Below are positions 9,994 to 19,077 of a stretch of 64,000 bases of DNA, one piece after another. Source of the stretch: Pseudomonas resinovorans NBRC 106553 (GTDB lineage: Bacteria; Pseudomonadota; Gammaproteobacteria; Pseudomonadales; Pseudomonadaceae); NCBI RefSeq assembly GCF_000412695.1, contig NC_021499.1, positions 744,001-808,000 on the forward strand, written 5' to 3'. Under the pieces are notes generated by a model. The model was given only the letters and a program-made list of their open reading frames with translations. It was not told the origin of the DNA and made no database searches. The stretch's first letter is position 1. Each line of letters opens with the position of its first letter. The position numbers and the translations under genes were made by a program.

Positions 9994-11094
9994 GTGAGCC
10001 CAAGGCCCCCCGAACCCTGCCGGTCCAATCGGCTTCCGCGTGCTGCGACTCTCCTCTTACCCCTGGCGTTCTGCGGCTCGGCCTTGGCCGGTGACTGCAC
10101 GCCCACTGGCGGCGCCCGGCAGTTCGAGTTTCCCTTCAGCGCCACCTTCACCTCCCCGGACGACAACGCGCCCCAGCGGGTCCTGGCCAATGCCCATGCC
10201 TGGAACCTGGGGCAGAACTATCCGGGCTCCTGCACCTGTTCCAGGCCGGGCGTCACCTATGGTTCGTCTTTCATCTACACCACCCGCACGGACCTACCGG
10301 CCGGCTATTCGGCGGAGGTCGGCGGGCAGACCCGGCAGTTCTACCAGGTCAACCGCAATATCCAGGTGGCCTCCGAGGTCTGGGTCGCTGGCCAGAGGAA
10401 TGCCTACATGCCGGTACCCCTCTCTGCCGTGAGCAACCTGATGACGGTCAACCGCATTTGCAGTACGACCGGCATCACGACGACTGCTTTCGCGTCCGGC
10501 GGCATGGGTCGGCTGCACCTGATGATCGACCGGCCCTTCATCGGTGAAGTGGTCATTCCCCGCACCCGCTTGCTCGACATGGTGGGCGCGTACGAGGTGG
10601 CGCCCACGGCCGCCGCCCAGCCCATGGCCAGCGTCTGGATGAGCGGCCGGGTGGTGGTGCCGCAGAGCTGCCGGCTGGCGCCGGGGCAGGTCACCACCAT
10701 CGACTTCGGCCAGCTCAACCCGGGAGAGCTGCCGATGCCGGGGCAGAATCCCCGGCGCACGGTGTCCCGCGTATTCCAGGTGCAATGCGAGAACATCGCC
10801 CAGATGGTCTCCATCGACCTCAGCCTGGAGGGCATCACCCACTCCAGCGAACCTTCCGCCCTGGCGGTGAACGAGCGTCGTGACCTGGCGATCGTCCTTC
10901 GCCACGACGGCAGGCAGTTGCAGCCGGTGCCGCAGAACGCCAAGCCGGGGCCGGAGCACATCATTCCCCTGACCTTCGACCAGGGCAGCCAGCGTGGCGA
11001 GTTCCAGCTGGAGGCCTACCCCATCAAGCTGACTCCCATCCTGCCGCCCGGCACCTTCAACAGCCAGGTGACCCTGAAGTTCGACTTCCGCTGA
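9994..11094 (+). CDS. Fimbrial-type adhesin or pilin, orphan
   Basis: A 366-aa exported protein. A basic N terminus and hydrophobic core end in SALA/GDC (cleavage near residue 32). The N-terminal domain is rich in Cys, Tyr and Thr, like receptor-binding domains. The C-terminal roughly 150 residues look like a chaperone-usher pilin domain: VVVPQSCRLAPGQVTTIDFG holds the first pilin Cys, and the end is an alternating strand, QVTLKFDFR. This two-domain plan resembles tip adhesins. No usher or chaperone gene is adjacent, so assembly partners must be elsewhere or absent. GTG 9994 is preferred to GTG 9988 because CGGAG sits at proper distance. Confidence 0.75.
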   Translation: MSPRPPEPCRSNRLPRAATLLLPLAFCGSALAGDCTPTGGARQFEFPFSATFTSPDDNAPQRVLANAHAWNLGQNYPGSCTCSRPGVTYGSSFIYTTRTDLPAGYSAEVGGQTRQFYQVNRNIQVASEVWVAGQRNAYMPVPLSAVSNLMTVNRICSTTGITTTAFASGGMGRLHLMIDRPFIGEVVIPRTRLLDMVGAYEVAPTAAAQPMASVWMSGRVVVPQSCRLAPGQVTTIDFGQLNPGELPMPGQNPRRTVSRVFQVQCENIAQMVSIDLSLEGITHSSEPSALAVNERRDLAIVLRHDGRQLQPVPQNAKPGPEHIIPLTFDQGSQRGEFQLEAYPIKLTPILPPGTFNSQVTLKFDFR

Positions 11095-11201
11095 ACGCGG
11101 TCTTGCGCGGGCGGTGATGGCTTTTGTCCTGATCGGACCTTGCCGTCGCCGGCCGCGCTGCCGTATCTGTAGCGCCTCCGTCACGCGACCAAGGACGCGC
11201 C

Positions 11202-12101
11202 ATGAACGAACTGCTCCACGGCCTGGACTGGGTGCTGCCCCTGCGCAGCGACACCCTGACCCCGCTGATGCACTTCTTCACCCTGCTGGGCTACGAGAAA
11301 TTCATCCTGTTCTTCCTGCCGCTCGGCTACTGGGCCTGGAACCGCAGCGTGTTCCTGCGCCTGCTGGTGCTGGTGGCGGTGACCGCCTTGCTCAATGCCT
11401 GGCTCAAGGACTACTGGCAGGACCCGCGTCCGGACATCGCCCTGCGCATGGACCATGAGGTGGGCGACAGCTTCGGCCTGCCCAGCGGCCATGCCCAGAT
11501 AGCCGTGGTGATCTGGTTCTGGCTAGCCTTCGAGCTGCGCCGCGCCTGGGCCTGGGTGGTGAGTGGCGTGGTGGTGGCGGGGATCATCTTCAGCCGCCTG
11601 TACCTCGGTGCCCATGATGTGGAAGACGTGATCGGCGGCTCGCTGCTGGGCATCGCCACCCTGCTGGCCTTCGCCCAGGTGCGCCACTGGAACTGGTGGG
11701 CGGGTGCCCATGGCGCCTGGCACCAGGGGCTGGTGCTGCTGGTGTTCCTCGCCGCCTGGCTGAGCTGGCCGGGCACGGCGCCCAGCTACGTGCCGCTGCT
11801 GGCGGGGCTGATGGCCGGCGTGCTGCTGGGCTTCCGGCAGATGCGTTTCTCCGCCGACGTTGCGCTCTGGCGCCGCCTGCTGGCTGCCACTATCGGTGCC
11901 GTTGCTTTCATCCTGCTGCAGAAGGTGCTGAAGCAGGCCGGCGCGCTCTGGCCCCTGGACCCGCAGCTGTGGCAGGGCCTGCGTGGCCTGGCCATGGGCC
12001 TGTTCGTGGCGGTGGCCATGCCCTGGACCCTGGTACGCCTGGGCCTGCTGGCCCAGGAAAAAGCCCCGGAGCCGGAGACCCTGGCCGAGACGATCGCCTG
12101 A
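11202..12101 (+). CDS. PAP2-superfamily membrane phosphatase
   Basis: A 299-aa integral membrane protein with about eight hydrophobic segments and all three acid-phosphatase motifs: KDYWQDPRP near residue 67, PSGHAQ near 95 and SRLYLGAHDVEDVIGG near 130. Enzymes of this class dephosphorylate lipid phosphates such as undecaprenyl pyrophosphate or phosphatidic acid on the periplasmic face. The catalytic domain lies in the first 160 residues. The C-terminal half is an extra bundle of hydrophobic segments with unknown role. It stands alone between the fimbrial-type gene and hicBA. Confidence 0.9.
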   Translation: MNELLHGLDWVLPLRSDTLTPLMHFFTLLGYEKFILFFLPLGYWAWNRSVFLRLLVLVAVTALLNAWLKDYWQDPRPDIALRMDHEVGDSFGLPSGHAQIAVVIWFWLAFELRRAWAWVVSGVVVAGIIFSRLYLGAHDVEDVIGGSLLGIATLLAFAQVRHWNWWAGAHGAWHQGLVLLVFLAAWLSWPGTAPSYVPLLAGLMAGVLLGFRQMRFSADVALWRRLLAATIGAVAFILLQKVLKQAGALWPLDPQLWQGLRGLAMGLFVAVAMPWTLVRLGLLAQEKAPEPETLAETIA

Positions 12102-12188
12102 GTCGGTCGGTGTTCTGCGAGCTTGCGAAACCTGTCGCTCCCCATTGATGGGTTTCGCTGTGCTCAACCACATCCTACGGTCGGCGCG

Positions 12189-12274
12189 GTAGGGTGGATG
12201 GCGCTTTTTCCATCCACCCGCGGTGCCATGCCGTGCTCCGACGGTGGACCGGTGAAGCGTGGTCCACCCTACGG
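12189..12274 (+). repeat. 85-bp palindromic repeat, copy 1 (flanks hicBA)
   Basis: The repeat runs from GTAGGGTGGATGG to GTGGTCCACCCTACGG and is nearly identical to the copy at 13057-13140 (a handful of substitutions). Both contain GCGCTTTTTCCATCCACC and a GGTGGACCGGTGAAGCGTGGTCCACC stem that I quote here only in part. A related half element (GATGGGTTTCGCT ... CATCCTACGG) precedes it at 12147-12180. The hicB stop codon lies inside its right end. Confidence 0.85.
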
Positions 12275-12622
12275 GGCGACCTCGCCTGTTGCGCGACGGG
12301 CAGCTTGCTCGAATACCTCGTCCGCCCACTGGTTCAGGCTCTTGCCCATGGCCTGGGCGGCGATGGTAGCCGCTGCATGCACCTCGGGGCGGATGCGCAG
12401 CATCACTTTGCCCGATGCCGGTTTCTCCGGGCTGATACCACGCTCTGCGCAGTCCTCCAGATAGTCGTCCACCGCCACCTGGAACTGGCCGCGTAGCTCC
12501 GTCACCGACTGGCCCTGGAAACTGATGATGTCGCGTACACCCAGCAGGCGGCCGACGAAGATGTCATCGCGTTCGTCGAACTCGATGCGTGCGGTGTAGC
12601 CCCTGTAACTCATGCTGTTCAT
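12269..12622 (-). CDS. hicB: HicB-type antitoxin
   Basis: A 117-aa antitoxin that neutralises HicA and probably represses its own operon. The N-terminal half shows the HicB partial RNase-H-like fold (YRGYTARIEFDERDDIFVGRL, then ITELRGQFQ-like VTELRGQFQVAVDDYLE). The C-terminal half is a ribbon-helix-helix DNA-binding domain (VMLRIRPEVHAAATIAAQAMGKSLNQW, quoted in part only). It follows hicA with a 4-base overlap. Its stop lies inside an intergenic palindromic repeat, so the gene's 3' end abuts a repeat boundary. Confidence 0.9.
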   Translation of the reverse strand: MNSMSYRGYTARIEFDERDDIFVGRLLGVRDIISFQGQSVTELRGQFQVAVDDYLEDCAERGISPEKPASGKVMLRIRPEVHAAATIAAQAMGKSLNQWADEVFEQAARRATGEVAP

Positions 12623-12873
12623 GGTTCAACCCCCGCTCGCTGAAGGAATTCGCGAGCTTCTTCCACCTGGTATCTCTTTGCCTCTTTGCCCGGATGCGGG
12701 CGGTGGCAACGCCATTGCATTTCCCCTAGCACGAGCCTCACGCGGGAGCCCTCCCGTTCGTGTACCTGCCCGCCGAGGTGCAGGACCAGTGCCTCGATGT
12801 CCGCGAACACGATGGATGCGCTGGTGGGCGTCCGGAAAATGGCCTGGAGCGTTCTGCGATGGCGGCTCTGCAT
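12619..12873 (-). CDS. hicA: HicA-type toxin (mRNA interferase)
   Basis: An 84-aa protein with the double-stranded-RNA-binding-like fold of HicA. It ends in RCHRPHPGKEAKRYQVEEAR, the usual HicA C-terminal strand-helix. HicA toxins cleave mRNA during stress when HicB is lost. The Gly-Ser-His typical of the catalytic site reads GSR here. That is either a subfamily variant that uses the later His-rich CHRPHP or a sign of reduced activity. It precedes hicB in the same operon, the common toxin-first order. Confidence 0.87.
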   Translation of the reverse strand: MQSRHRRTLQAIFRTPTSASIVFADIEALVLHLGGQVHEREGSRVRLVLGEMQWRCHRPHPGKEAKRYQVEEAREFLQRAGVEP

Positions 12874-13056
12874 GGCGATTGAATGATAGCAAAATTAGAT
12901 AGCAGATGAGGGGGCCGACATTTCGCTGCCGGAGTCGATATAGGCCGGGGGAGGCTAGCAATTGCCGGGCGAAATGATGGGGCGCGTTGCCCGCTCGGGC
13001 TTGTGGGAAGGAGGCGAATCCAGCGTGGGACGCTACGCATACGGGGTGGTAGGTCC
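12874..13056. other. Non-coding stretch upstream of hicA
   Basis: Apart from the GCTATC repeats next to hicA and the palindromic repeats that follow (13057-13244), I see no gene here. Open frames crossing it have no ribosome-binding site and are broken by the repeat elements. Confidence 0.6.
12885..12903 (-). promoter_or_regulatory. Candidate hicAB operator/promoter
   Basis: Just upstream of the hicA start (minus strand), two direct copies of GCTATC are spaced 13 bp apart in an AT-rich stretch (GCTATCTAATTTTGCTATC). Ribbon-helix-helix antitoxins often bind such repeated half-sites. AT richness is unusual here, so it probably also contains the -10 region. This is inferred from position and repetition only. 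Confidence 0.4.
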
Positions 13057-13140
13057 GTAGGGTGGATGGCGCTTTTTCCATCCACCTTCGGTGCCATGTC
13101 GTGCTCCGACGGTGGACCGGTGAAGCGTGGTCCACCCTAG
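13057..13140 (+). repeat. 85-bp palindromic repeat, copy 2 (flanks hicBA)
   Basis: Nearly identical to 12189-12274, in the same orientation, on the other side of hicBA. It starts GTAGGGTGGATGGCG and ends TGGTCCACCCTAG. The two copies bracket an 0.78-kb segment made almost entirely of the hicBA operon. Confidence 0.85.
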
Positions 13141-13163
13141 GGTCAGGAGTCCTGGCAGCTTTC

Positions 13164-13244
13164 GTAGGTTGGGCCAAGCGCAGCGCGGCCCAACGTCGGT
13201 GGTCGGGAGCGTTGGGCTTCGCGTGGCTCAGCCACAACCTACGG
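13164..13244 (+). repeat. Palindromic repeat of the GTAGGTTGGG type
   Basis: The segment begins GTAGGTTGGGCCAAGCG and ends CACAACCTACGG. Internal GGCCCAACG and GCGTTGGGC arms give a two-stem palindrome. It lies just past the ispA stop and may act in transcription termination of the xseB-ispA operon. Confidence 0.7.
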
Positions 13245-13253
13245 TTCGGCGAA

Positions 13254-14141
13254 TCAGCTGCGCCGTTCGACTATGTAGCGGGCCAGGGCGCGCAGGGGTT
13301 CGGCGGGCTCGCCGAGGTTGGCGACGGCGGCCAGGGCCTGGTCGCGCAGGTCGAGGGCGTAGGCCTTGGCCTGTTCCATGCCGAGCAGGGCGGGGTAGGT
13401 GGGCTTGTCGTGGGCCTGGTCCTTGCCCTGGGTCTTGCCCAGGGTGGCGGTGTCGCTTTCCACGTCGAGGATGTCGTCCTGCACCTGGAAGGCCAGGCCT
13501 ACGGCGCGGGCGTAGATGCGCAGGGCCGCCAGGGACGCGCCATCGGCGCGGCCGCTGGCCAGGGCGCCGAGGCGCACGCTGGCTTCGATCAGGGCGCCGG
13601 TCTTGTGCCGGTGCATGGTTTCCAGGGCGCGCTGGTCGAGCTTGATGCCCACCGAACCCAGGTCGATGGCCTGGCCACCCACCATGCCGGCGGGGCCTGC
13701 GGCCTGGCCGAGGCTGGCAACCATGGCCAGGCGGGTCTCGGCGTCGTGGGGATTGCGCTCGGGGTCGGCCAGCACTTCGAAGGCCAGGGCTTGCAGGCCG
13801 TCGCCGGCGAGGATGGCGCAGGCTTCATCGAAGGCGATATGGGTGGTGGGCTGACCACGGCGCAGGTCGTCGTCGTCCATGGCGGGCAGGTCGTCATGGA
13901 CCAGGGAATAAGCGTGGATCAGTTCCACCGCACAGGCCGCGCCATCGGCCCGCGCCGCATCGCCGCCCAGCGCGTCGCAGGCGGCGTAGACCAGCAGCGG
14001 GCGTACCCGTTTGCCGCCGTTCATTACGCTGTAGCGCATGGCCTGGTAAAGGCGTTCCAGCGGCGCCAGCGGGGGGATGAACAGGGCCTCGAGGGCAGTA
14101 TCCACCCGCTCCTGGCAGCGGGCCTGGTAGCTGGCGATCAT
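13254..14141 (-). CDS. ispA: Farnesyl diphosphate synthase (polyprenyl synthetase)
   Basis: IspA condenses isopentenyl and dimethylallyl diphosphate to geranyl and then farnesyl diphosphate. The 295-aa protein has both aspartate-rich motifs, the first as [15 protein letters not shown] and the second as QVQDDILD, plus GGKRVRP near the N terminus. The ATG at 14141 overlaps the xseB stop by four bases (ATGA). The expected downstream dxs is displaced by about 7 kb. Confidence 0.97.
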   Translation of the reverse strand: MIASYQARCQERVDTALEALFIPPLAPLERLYQAMRYSVMNGGKRVRPLLVYAACDALGGDAARADGAACAVELIHAYSLVHDDLPAMDDDDLRRGQPTTHIAFDEACAILAGDGLQALAFEVLADPERNPHDAETRLAMVASLGQAAGPAGMVGGQAIDLGSVGIKLDQRALETMHRHKTGALIEASVRLGALASGRADGASLAALRIYARAVGLAFQVQDDILDVESDTATLGKTQGKDQAHDKPTYPALLGMEQAKAYALDLRDQALAAVANLGEPAEPLRALARYIVERRS

Positions 14142-14380
14142 GCCTGTTCGTCCGCGTCGAAGGGGGCCTCTTCCAGTTGGCCGTCGCGCTCCAGCAGGAT
14201 CTGCACTTTCTGCTCGGCCTGGTTCAGCGCGGCCTGGCATTCGCGGGTCAGGCGGATGCCCTGCTCGAAGGCGCCGAGGGAATCCTCGAGGGACAGTTCG
14301 CCGCTCTCCAGGCGTTCTACCAGGGTCTGCAGATCGGCGAGGGACTGTTCGAAATCGGGGGTGGCTTTCTTGCGGGCCAT
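14138..14380 (-). CDS. xseB: Exodeoxyribonuclease VII small subunit
   Basis: An 80-aa protein starting [20 protein letters not shown], with the helical [19 protein letters not shown] typical of XseB. With XseA it forms the single-strand nuclease ExoVII. The short length and the ATGA overlap with ispA are standard for this operon. Longer upstream in-frame sequence exists but lacks a ribosome-binding site. Confidence 0.95.
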   Translation of the reverse strand: MARKKATPDFEQSLADLQTLVERLESGELSLEDSLGAFEQGIRLTRECQAALNQAEQKVQILLERDGQLEEAPFDADEQA

Positions 14381-14486
14381 GCTGCTGTCTCGCGGAGGTC
14401 GAATCGGGCGCGACACTAGCAGAGCCGCCCCTTGCGGGCAAATGAAGGGGGCGGGCGGCAGGTCGGTTGATGGGCGGTTGACGCTT

Positions 14487-14580
14487 GTAGGGGCGAATTG
14501 ATTCGCCATGCAGGCCGCAGGGCTGCCGAGGCGTTCGGGGGAACGCTGCGCGTTCCTTGGCGAATGAATTCGCCCCCACC
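14487..14580 (+). repeat. GGGGCGAATTGATTCGCC-type palindromic repeat
   Basis: The left arm GTAGGGGCGAATTGATTCGCC-like sequence (quoted here in part) pairs with right arm GGCGAATGAATTCGCCCCCA. The right arm recurs at 23140-23163, beyond the phenol cluster. It sits in the 490-base gap between xseB and the lipoprotein gene. Confidence 0.75.
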
Positions 14581-14834
14581 CGTGCGCAGCCAAATCGACC
14601 GGGAACGAGCGGTGGCAACCGCCCGGCGAACGGTCGCAGGCCCATGGGCGCGCCGACCAGTGAGCCGAATCGCTGATGGGTGGGGACTCGCGTTGCGATT
14701 GCCGGCGTTATGCTTTGCTCAACTCGTATGGGGCGGGGGCGGTAAAGCGAAGGGAATCCCACTCCACAGGCCTTTCCAGGCAGTGTCAGCGGAAGGCAGG
14801 ACGGAAGATCCAGAAGAATCACGCCATTGGCGTA

Positions 14835-14873
14835 AGGCCGGAACCGAGTGCAGACCCGATTCCGGCCTCTTTC
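14835..14873 (+). terminator. Hairpin terminator in the xseB-lipoprotein gap
   Basis: A perfect 9-bp stem AGGCCGGAA / TTCCGGCCT (14835-14843 and 14860-14868) is followed on the plus strand by TCTTTCATTT. It also lies directly downstream of the minus-strand lipoprotein stop and may work in both directions. The 110 bases before it on the plus strand contain several GGA triplets (see findings). The rest of 14381-14871 shows no coding sequence. Confidence 0.55.
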
Positions 14874-15306
14874 ATTTCGGCGGCTGGTCGTCGGCCAGCA
14901 GGGCGAAGCCCTCGCGGTTGTCGCTGACGATGCGGAAGTGCTCGCTCTGGCCCGGCTCCACATGGGCGGCCTTTTCACGGCGCAGGCGGCCCTTGGAGCA
15001 GAGGGTGTCGTCGGTCTCGTCGAGGCCGATGCCGACGATGCGGTCCCCCGGCGGCACCTGGAAGCTCGCCACTTCGCCGATGCCGATGCGCGCGGCCAAC
15101 TGCCGGTCCACATGCACGGCGATGTAGCAGCCGCTGCCCAGCCCGCCCATGTCGCGATTCACCACGATCTGACCACCGCCTTGCACGGGTTCCTGGAAGG
15201 CCAGCAGGCGGTCGCTGGGCACCTGGGTGATCTCGCCCGGGTCGGTACGCCAGGACGAGCAGCCGGCGAGCAGGAGCAGGGAAACAGCGGCACAGATCAG
15301 ACGCAT
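14872..15306 (-). CDS. Outer-membrane-type lipoprotein, unknown function
   Basis: A 144-aa protein with a short lipoprotein signal, MRLICAAVSLLLLAGCSSW. The lipobox LAGC predicts lipidation at Cys16. The mature protein is a small soluble domain with PPGDRIVGIGLDETDD and two further cysteines that could pair. I do not recognise a named family. It is transcribed towards xseB and divergent from nothing nearby; its own start follows a GGAGGGCCC ribosome-binding site. Confidence 0.85.
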   Translation of the reverse strand: MRLICAAVSLLLLAGCSSWRTDPGEITQVPSDRLLAFQEPVQGGGQIVVNRDMGGLGSGCYIAVHVDRQLAARIGIGEVASFQVPPGDRIVGIGLDETDDTLCSKGRLRREKAAHVEPGQSEHFRIVSDNREGFALLADDQPPK

Positions 15307-15394
15307 GGGGCCCTCCTTGGGCGCAAAAGCGGAAGTGCTGGTGGAACTCTAGTGGATGGGCCGGGCTTTGCCACGCGCAGCCCGGCGAATGGCT

Positions 15395-17098
<1,704 letters not shown>

Positions 17099-17272
17099 CG
17101 TGTCGCACCCCAGATTGTTCTTGTACGGGGAGGGGGCCGAACCACCGCTCAGGCGGGCGGTTTCGTGGGTTCGACCAGGCGGCCGGGAGACGCAAGGCAG
17201 GGCCGGGTTCTTTTTCTAAGCGGCCTGAAAGCCGCCGAAAAGTCAATTGCCAGTGGCATGGGCCAGGTGCCG

Positions 17273-17290
17273 ATTGGCCATTTGCTCAAA
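17273..17290 (+). promoter_or_regulatory. Upstream activating sequence 1 for DmpR
   Basis: ATTGGCCATTTGCTCAAA matches the TTGATCAATTGCTCAA-like half palindromes bound by DmpR/XylR. It lies about 140 bp upstream of the sigma-54 promoter, the usual position for enhancer sites of this class. The second copy is about 22 bp away, two helical turns, so both face the same side. Confidence 0.7.
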
Positions 17291-17294
17291 GGGC

Positions 17295-17313
17295 TTCGGG
17301 CAATTGAGCAAAT
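17295..17313 (+). promoter_or_regulatory. Upstream activating sequence 2 for DmpR
   Basis: TTCGGGCAATTGAGCAAAT is an inverted match to the first site (complement ATTTGCTCAATTGCCC). Two such sites permit cooperative binding of activator dimers. The AT-rich stretch from about 17370 to 17395 between here and the promoter is a plausible IHF bend. Confidence 0.7.
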
Positions 17314-17429
17314 GGTTAAAACACACCGGTGGCCGGGGCTGTCGCAGGCTTGCTCCTCAGAGCTGCTCATGTCGGTTAAATCGTTTTAAAACAATGGCTT
17401 GAAGATATTCGTCGGTGGCCTTCCGTCCC

Positions 17430-17446
17430 TGGCACAGGCGTTGCTC
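17430..17446 (+). promoter_or_regulatory. Sigma-54 (-24/-12) promoter of the phenol hydroxylase operon
   Basis: TGGCACAGGCGTTGCT is a perfect match to TGGCAC-N5-TTGC, with the GG and GC doublets separated by exactly 10 bp. It lies 35-50 bp before the dmpK start and about 140 bp after the activating sites. Transcription should start near 17456. Confidence 0.92.
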
Positions 17447-17479
17447 TGTCTCCTGGCACCCGCCCATGGAGTCCGTTGC

Positions 17480-17737
17480 ATGAGCCAGTCACAACCCCGC
17501 TTCGATCAACTGCCGCGCTATGTCCGGGTGCGCAGCGAACCCGATGCCGCCTTCGTCGAGTTCGACTTCGCCATCGGCTACCCGGACCTCTTCGTCGAGC
17601 TGGTCCTGCCGCAGTCCGCCTTCGCCGGCTTCTGCGAGAGCAACCGGGTCCAGCACATGGATGCGGCGATGGCCGCGGCCGTCGACGCCGACATGGAGAA
17701 ATGGCGCTACGGCGAGAGCCGCGACCAAGCCGACTGA
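17480..17737 (+). CDS. dmpK: Phenol hydroxylase assembly protein
   Basis: An 85-aa protein starting MSQSQPRFDQLPRYVRV, with YPDLFVELVLPQSAFAGFC, characteristic of DmpK/PhyZ. It is needed to load iron into the apo-oxygenase and is not part of the catalytic complex. It is the first gene after the sigma-54 promoter, and dmpL follows after 43 bases. Confidence 0.92.
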   Translation: MSQSQPRFDQLPRYVRVRSEPDAAFVEFDFAIGYPDLFVELVLPQSAFAGFCESNRVQHMDAAMAAAVDADMEKWRYGESRDQAD

Positions 17738-17780
17738 ACGCCGGCCCACCCCGCACAACAACAATTACAGGACGCCTTGC

Positions 17781-18776
17781 ATGAGTATCGAGATCAAGAC
17801 GGCGACGGCCGAGCCGATCCGCCAGACCTTCAGCCACACCCGCCGGCGTTTCGGCGACAAGCCTGCCAGCCGCTACCAGGAAGCCAGCTTCGACATCGAG
17901 GCGGCCACCAACTTCCACTACCGCCCCCTGTGGCAGCCGGACAAGCTGCTCAACGACCCCACCCGCACCGCCGTGCGCATGGCCGACTGGTACGCCGTCA
18001 GCGACCCGCGCCAGTTCTACTACGGTGCCTACGTGCAGACCCGCGCCAAGATGCAGGAGAACGCCGAGCACGATTACGCCTTCTGCGAGAAGCGCAACCT
18101 GCTGGCCGGACTCAGCGCCGCCAGCCGCGAGCAGATCGCCCGCCTGCTGCTGCCCCTGCGCCACGCCGAGCTGGGCGCCAACATGAACAACAGCGGCATC
18201 GCCGCCGACGGCTACGGCACCAGCCTGACCCAGCTGCACATGTTCCAGGCCGTGGACCGGCTGGGCATCGCCCAGTACCTCTCGCGCATCGGCCTGATGC
18301 TCGACGACGGCGACACCGTGCTGCTCGCCGAAGCCAAGCGCCAGTGGCTGGAAGACCCGGCCTGGCAAGGCCTGCGCCGCTACGTGGAAGACAGCCTGGT
18401 GGTGCGCGACTGGTTCGAGCTGACCCTGGCGCAGAACCTGGTGAGCGACGGCCTGCTCTACCCGCTGCTGTTCCACAAGTTCGACGAGCAGCTCTGCGCC
18501 CAGGGCGCCGGCCAGGTGGGCATGCTCACCGAGTTCATGCGCCTGTGGTTCGCCGAGACCCAGCGCTGGGTCGATGCCCTGGTGAAGACCGTGGTCGGCG
18601 AGAGTGCCGACAACCGCCAGCTCGTCGAAGGCTGGGTGGCCAAGTGGCAAGCCCGTGCCCTGGAAGCCCTCGCACCCCTCGCGGAAATCGGCCCCGGTGC
18701 CGCCGCCCTCGACGCCGTGGCCGGCGAGTTCGCCGCCCGCCTGAAGAAACTCGGCCTTGCAGGAGCCGCGCAATGA
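17781..18776 (+). CDS. dmpL: Phenol hydroxylase beta subunit (P1)
   Basis: A 331-aa structural subunit of the diiron multicomponent phenol hydroxylase. It has the ferritin-like helical pattern of the large subunit but no iron ligands. Signatures are DPRQFYYGAYVQTRAKMQE and HAELGANMNNSGIAADGYGT. It forms the (alpha-beta-gamma)2 oxygenase with DmpN and DmpO in the cytoplasm. Its stop overlaps the dmpM start by four bases. Confidence 0.95.
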   Translation: MSIEIKTATAEPIRQTFSHTRRRFGDKPASRYQEASFDIEAATNFHYRPLWQPDKLLNDPTRTAVRMADWYAVSDPRQFYYGAYVQTRAKMQENAEHDYAFCEKRNLLAGLSAASREQIARLLLPLRHAELGANMNNSGIAADGYGTSLTQLHMFQAVDRLGIAQYLSRIGLMLDDGDTVLLAEAKRQWLEDPAWQGLRRYVEDSLVVRDWFELTLAQNLVSDGLLYPLLFHKFDEQLCAQGAGQVGMLTEFMRLWFAETQRWVDALVKTVVGESADNRQLVEGWVAKWQARALEALAPLAEIGPGAAALDAVAGEFAARLKKLGLAGAAQ

Positions 18777-19042
18777 CTTCCCTCGTCTACATCGCCTTCC
18801 AGGACAACGACAACGCCCGCTACATCGTCGACGCCATCGTCCAGGACAACCCCCACGCCGTGGTCCAGCACCAGCCGGCCATGATCCGCGTGCAGGCCGA
18901 GCAGCGCCTGGAGATCAACCGCGCCACGGTCGAGGAAAAGCTCGGCCGTGAATGGGACGTGCAGGAAATGCTGATCGACGTCATCACCCTCGGCGGCAAC
19001 GTCGAGGAAGACGAAGACCGCTTCGCCCTGCACTGGAACTGA
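18773..19042 (+). CDS. dmpM: Phenol hydroxylase activator (effector) protein P2
   Basis: An 89-aa cofactor-free effector of the MmoB/DmpM family. It binds the hydroxylase and tunes oxygen activation and coupling. Visible features are VYIAFQDNDNARYIVDAIVQ and a conserved acidic C terminus. Translational coupling to dmpL (ATGA overlap) suggests stoichiometric synthesis. Confidence 0.95.
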   Translation: MTSLVYIAFQDNDNARYIVDAIVQDNPHAVVQHQPAMIRVQAEQRLEINRATVEEKLGREWDVQEMLIDVITLGGNVEEDEDRFALHWN

Positions 19043-19077
19043 CCCCGCCCATAACGACAAGAATCGGGAGAGCCACC

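Noticed and set aside
13254..15113. One 619-residue minus-strand protein spanning ispA and beyond
   Set aside because: Only the last 295 residues are IspA. The rest overlaps xseB in another frame and a repeat.
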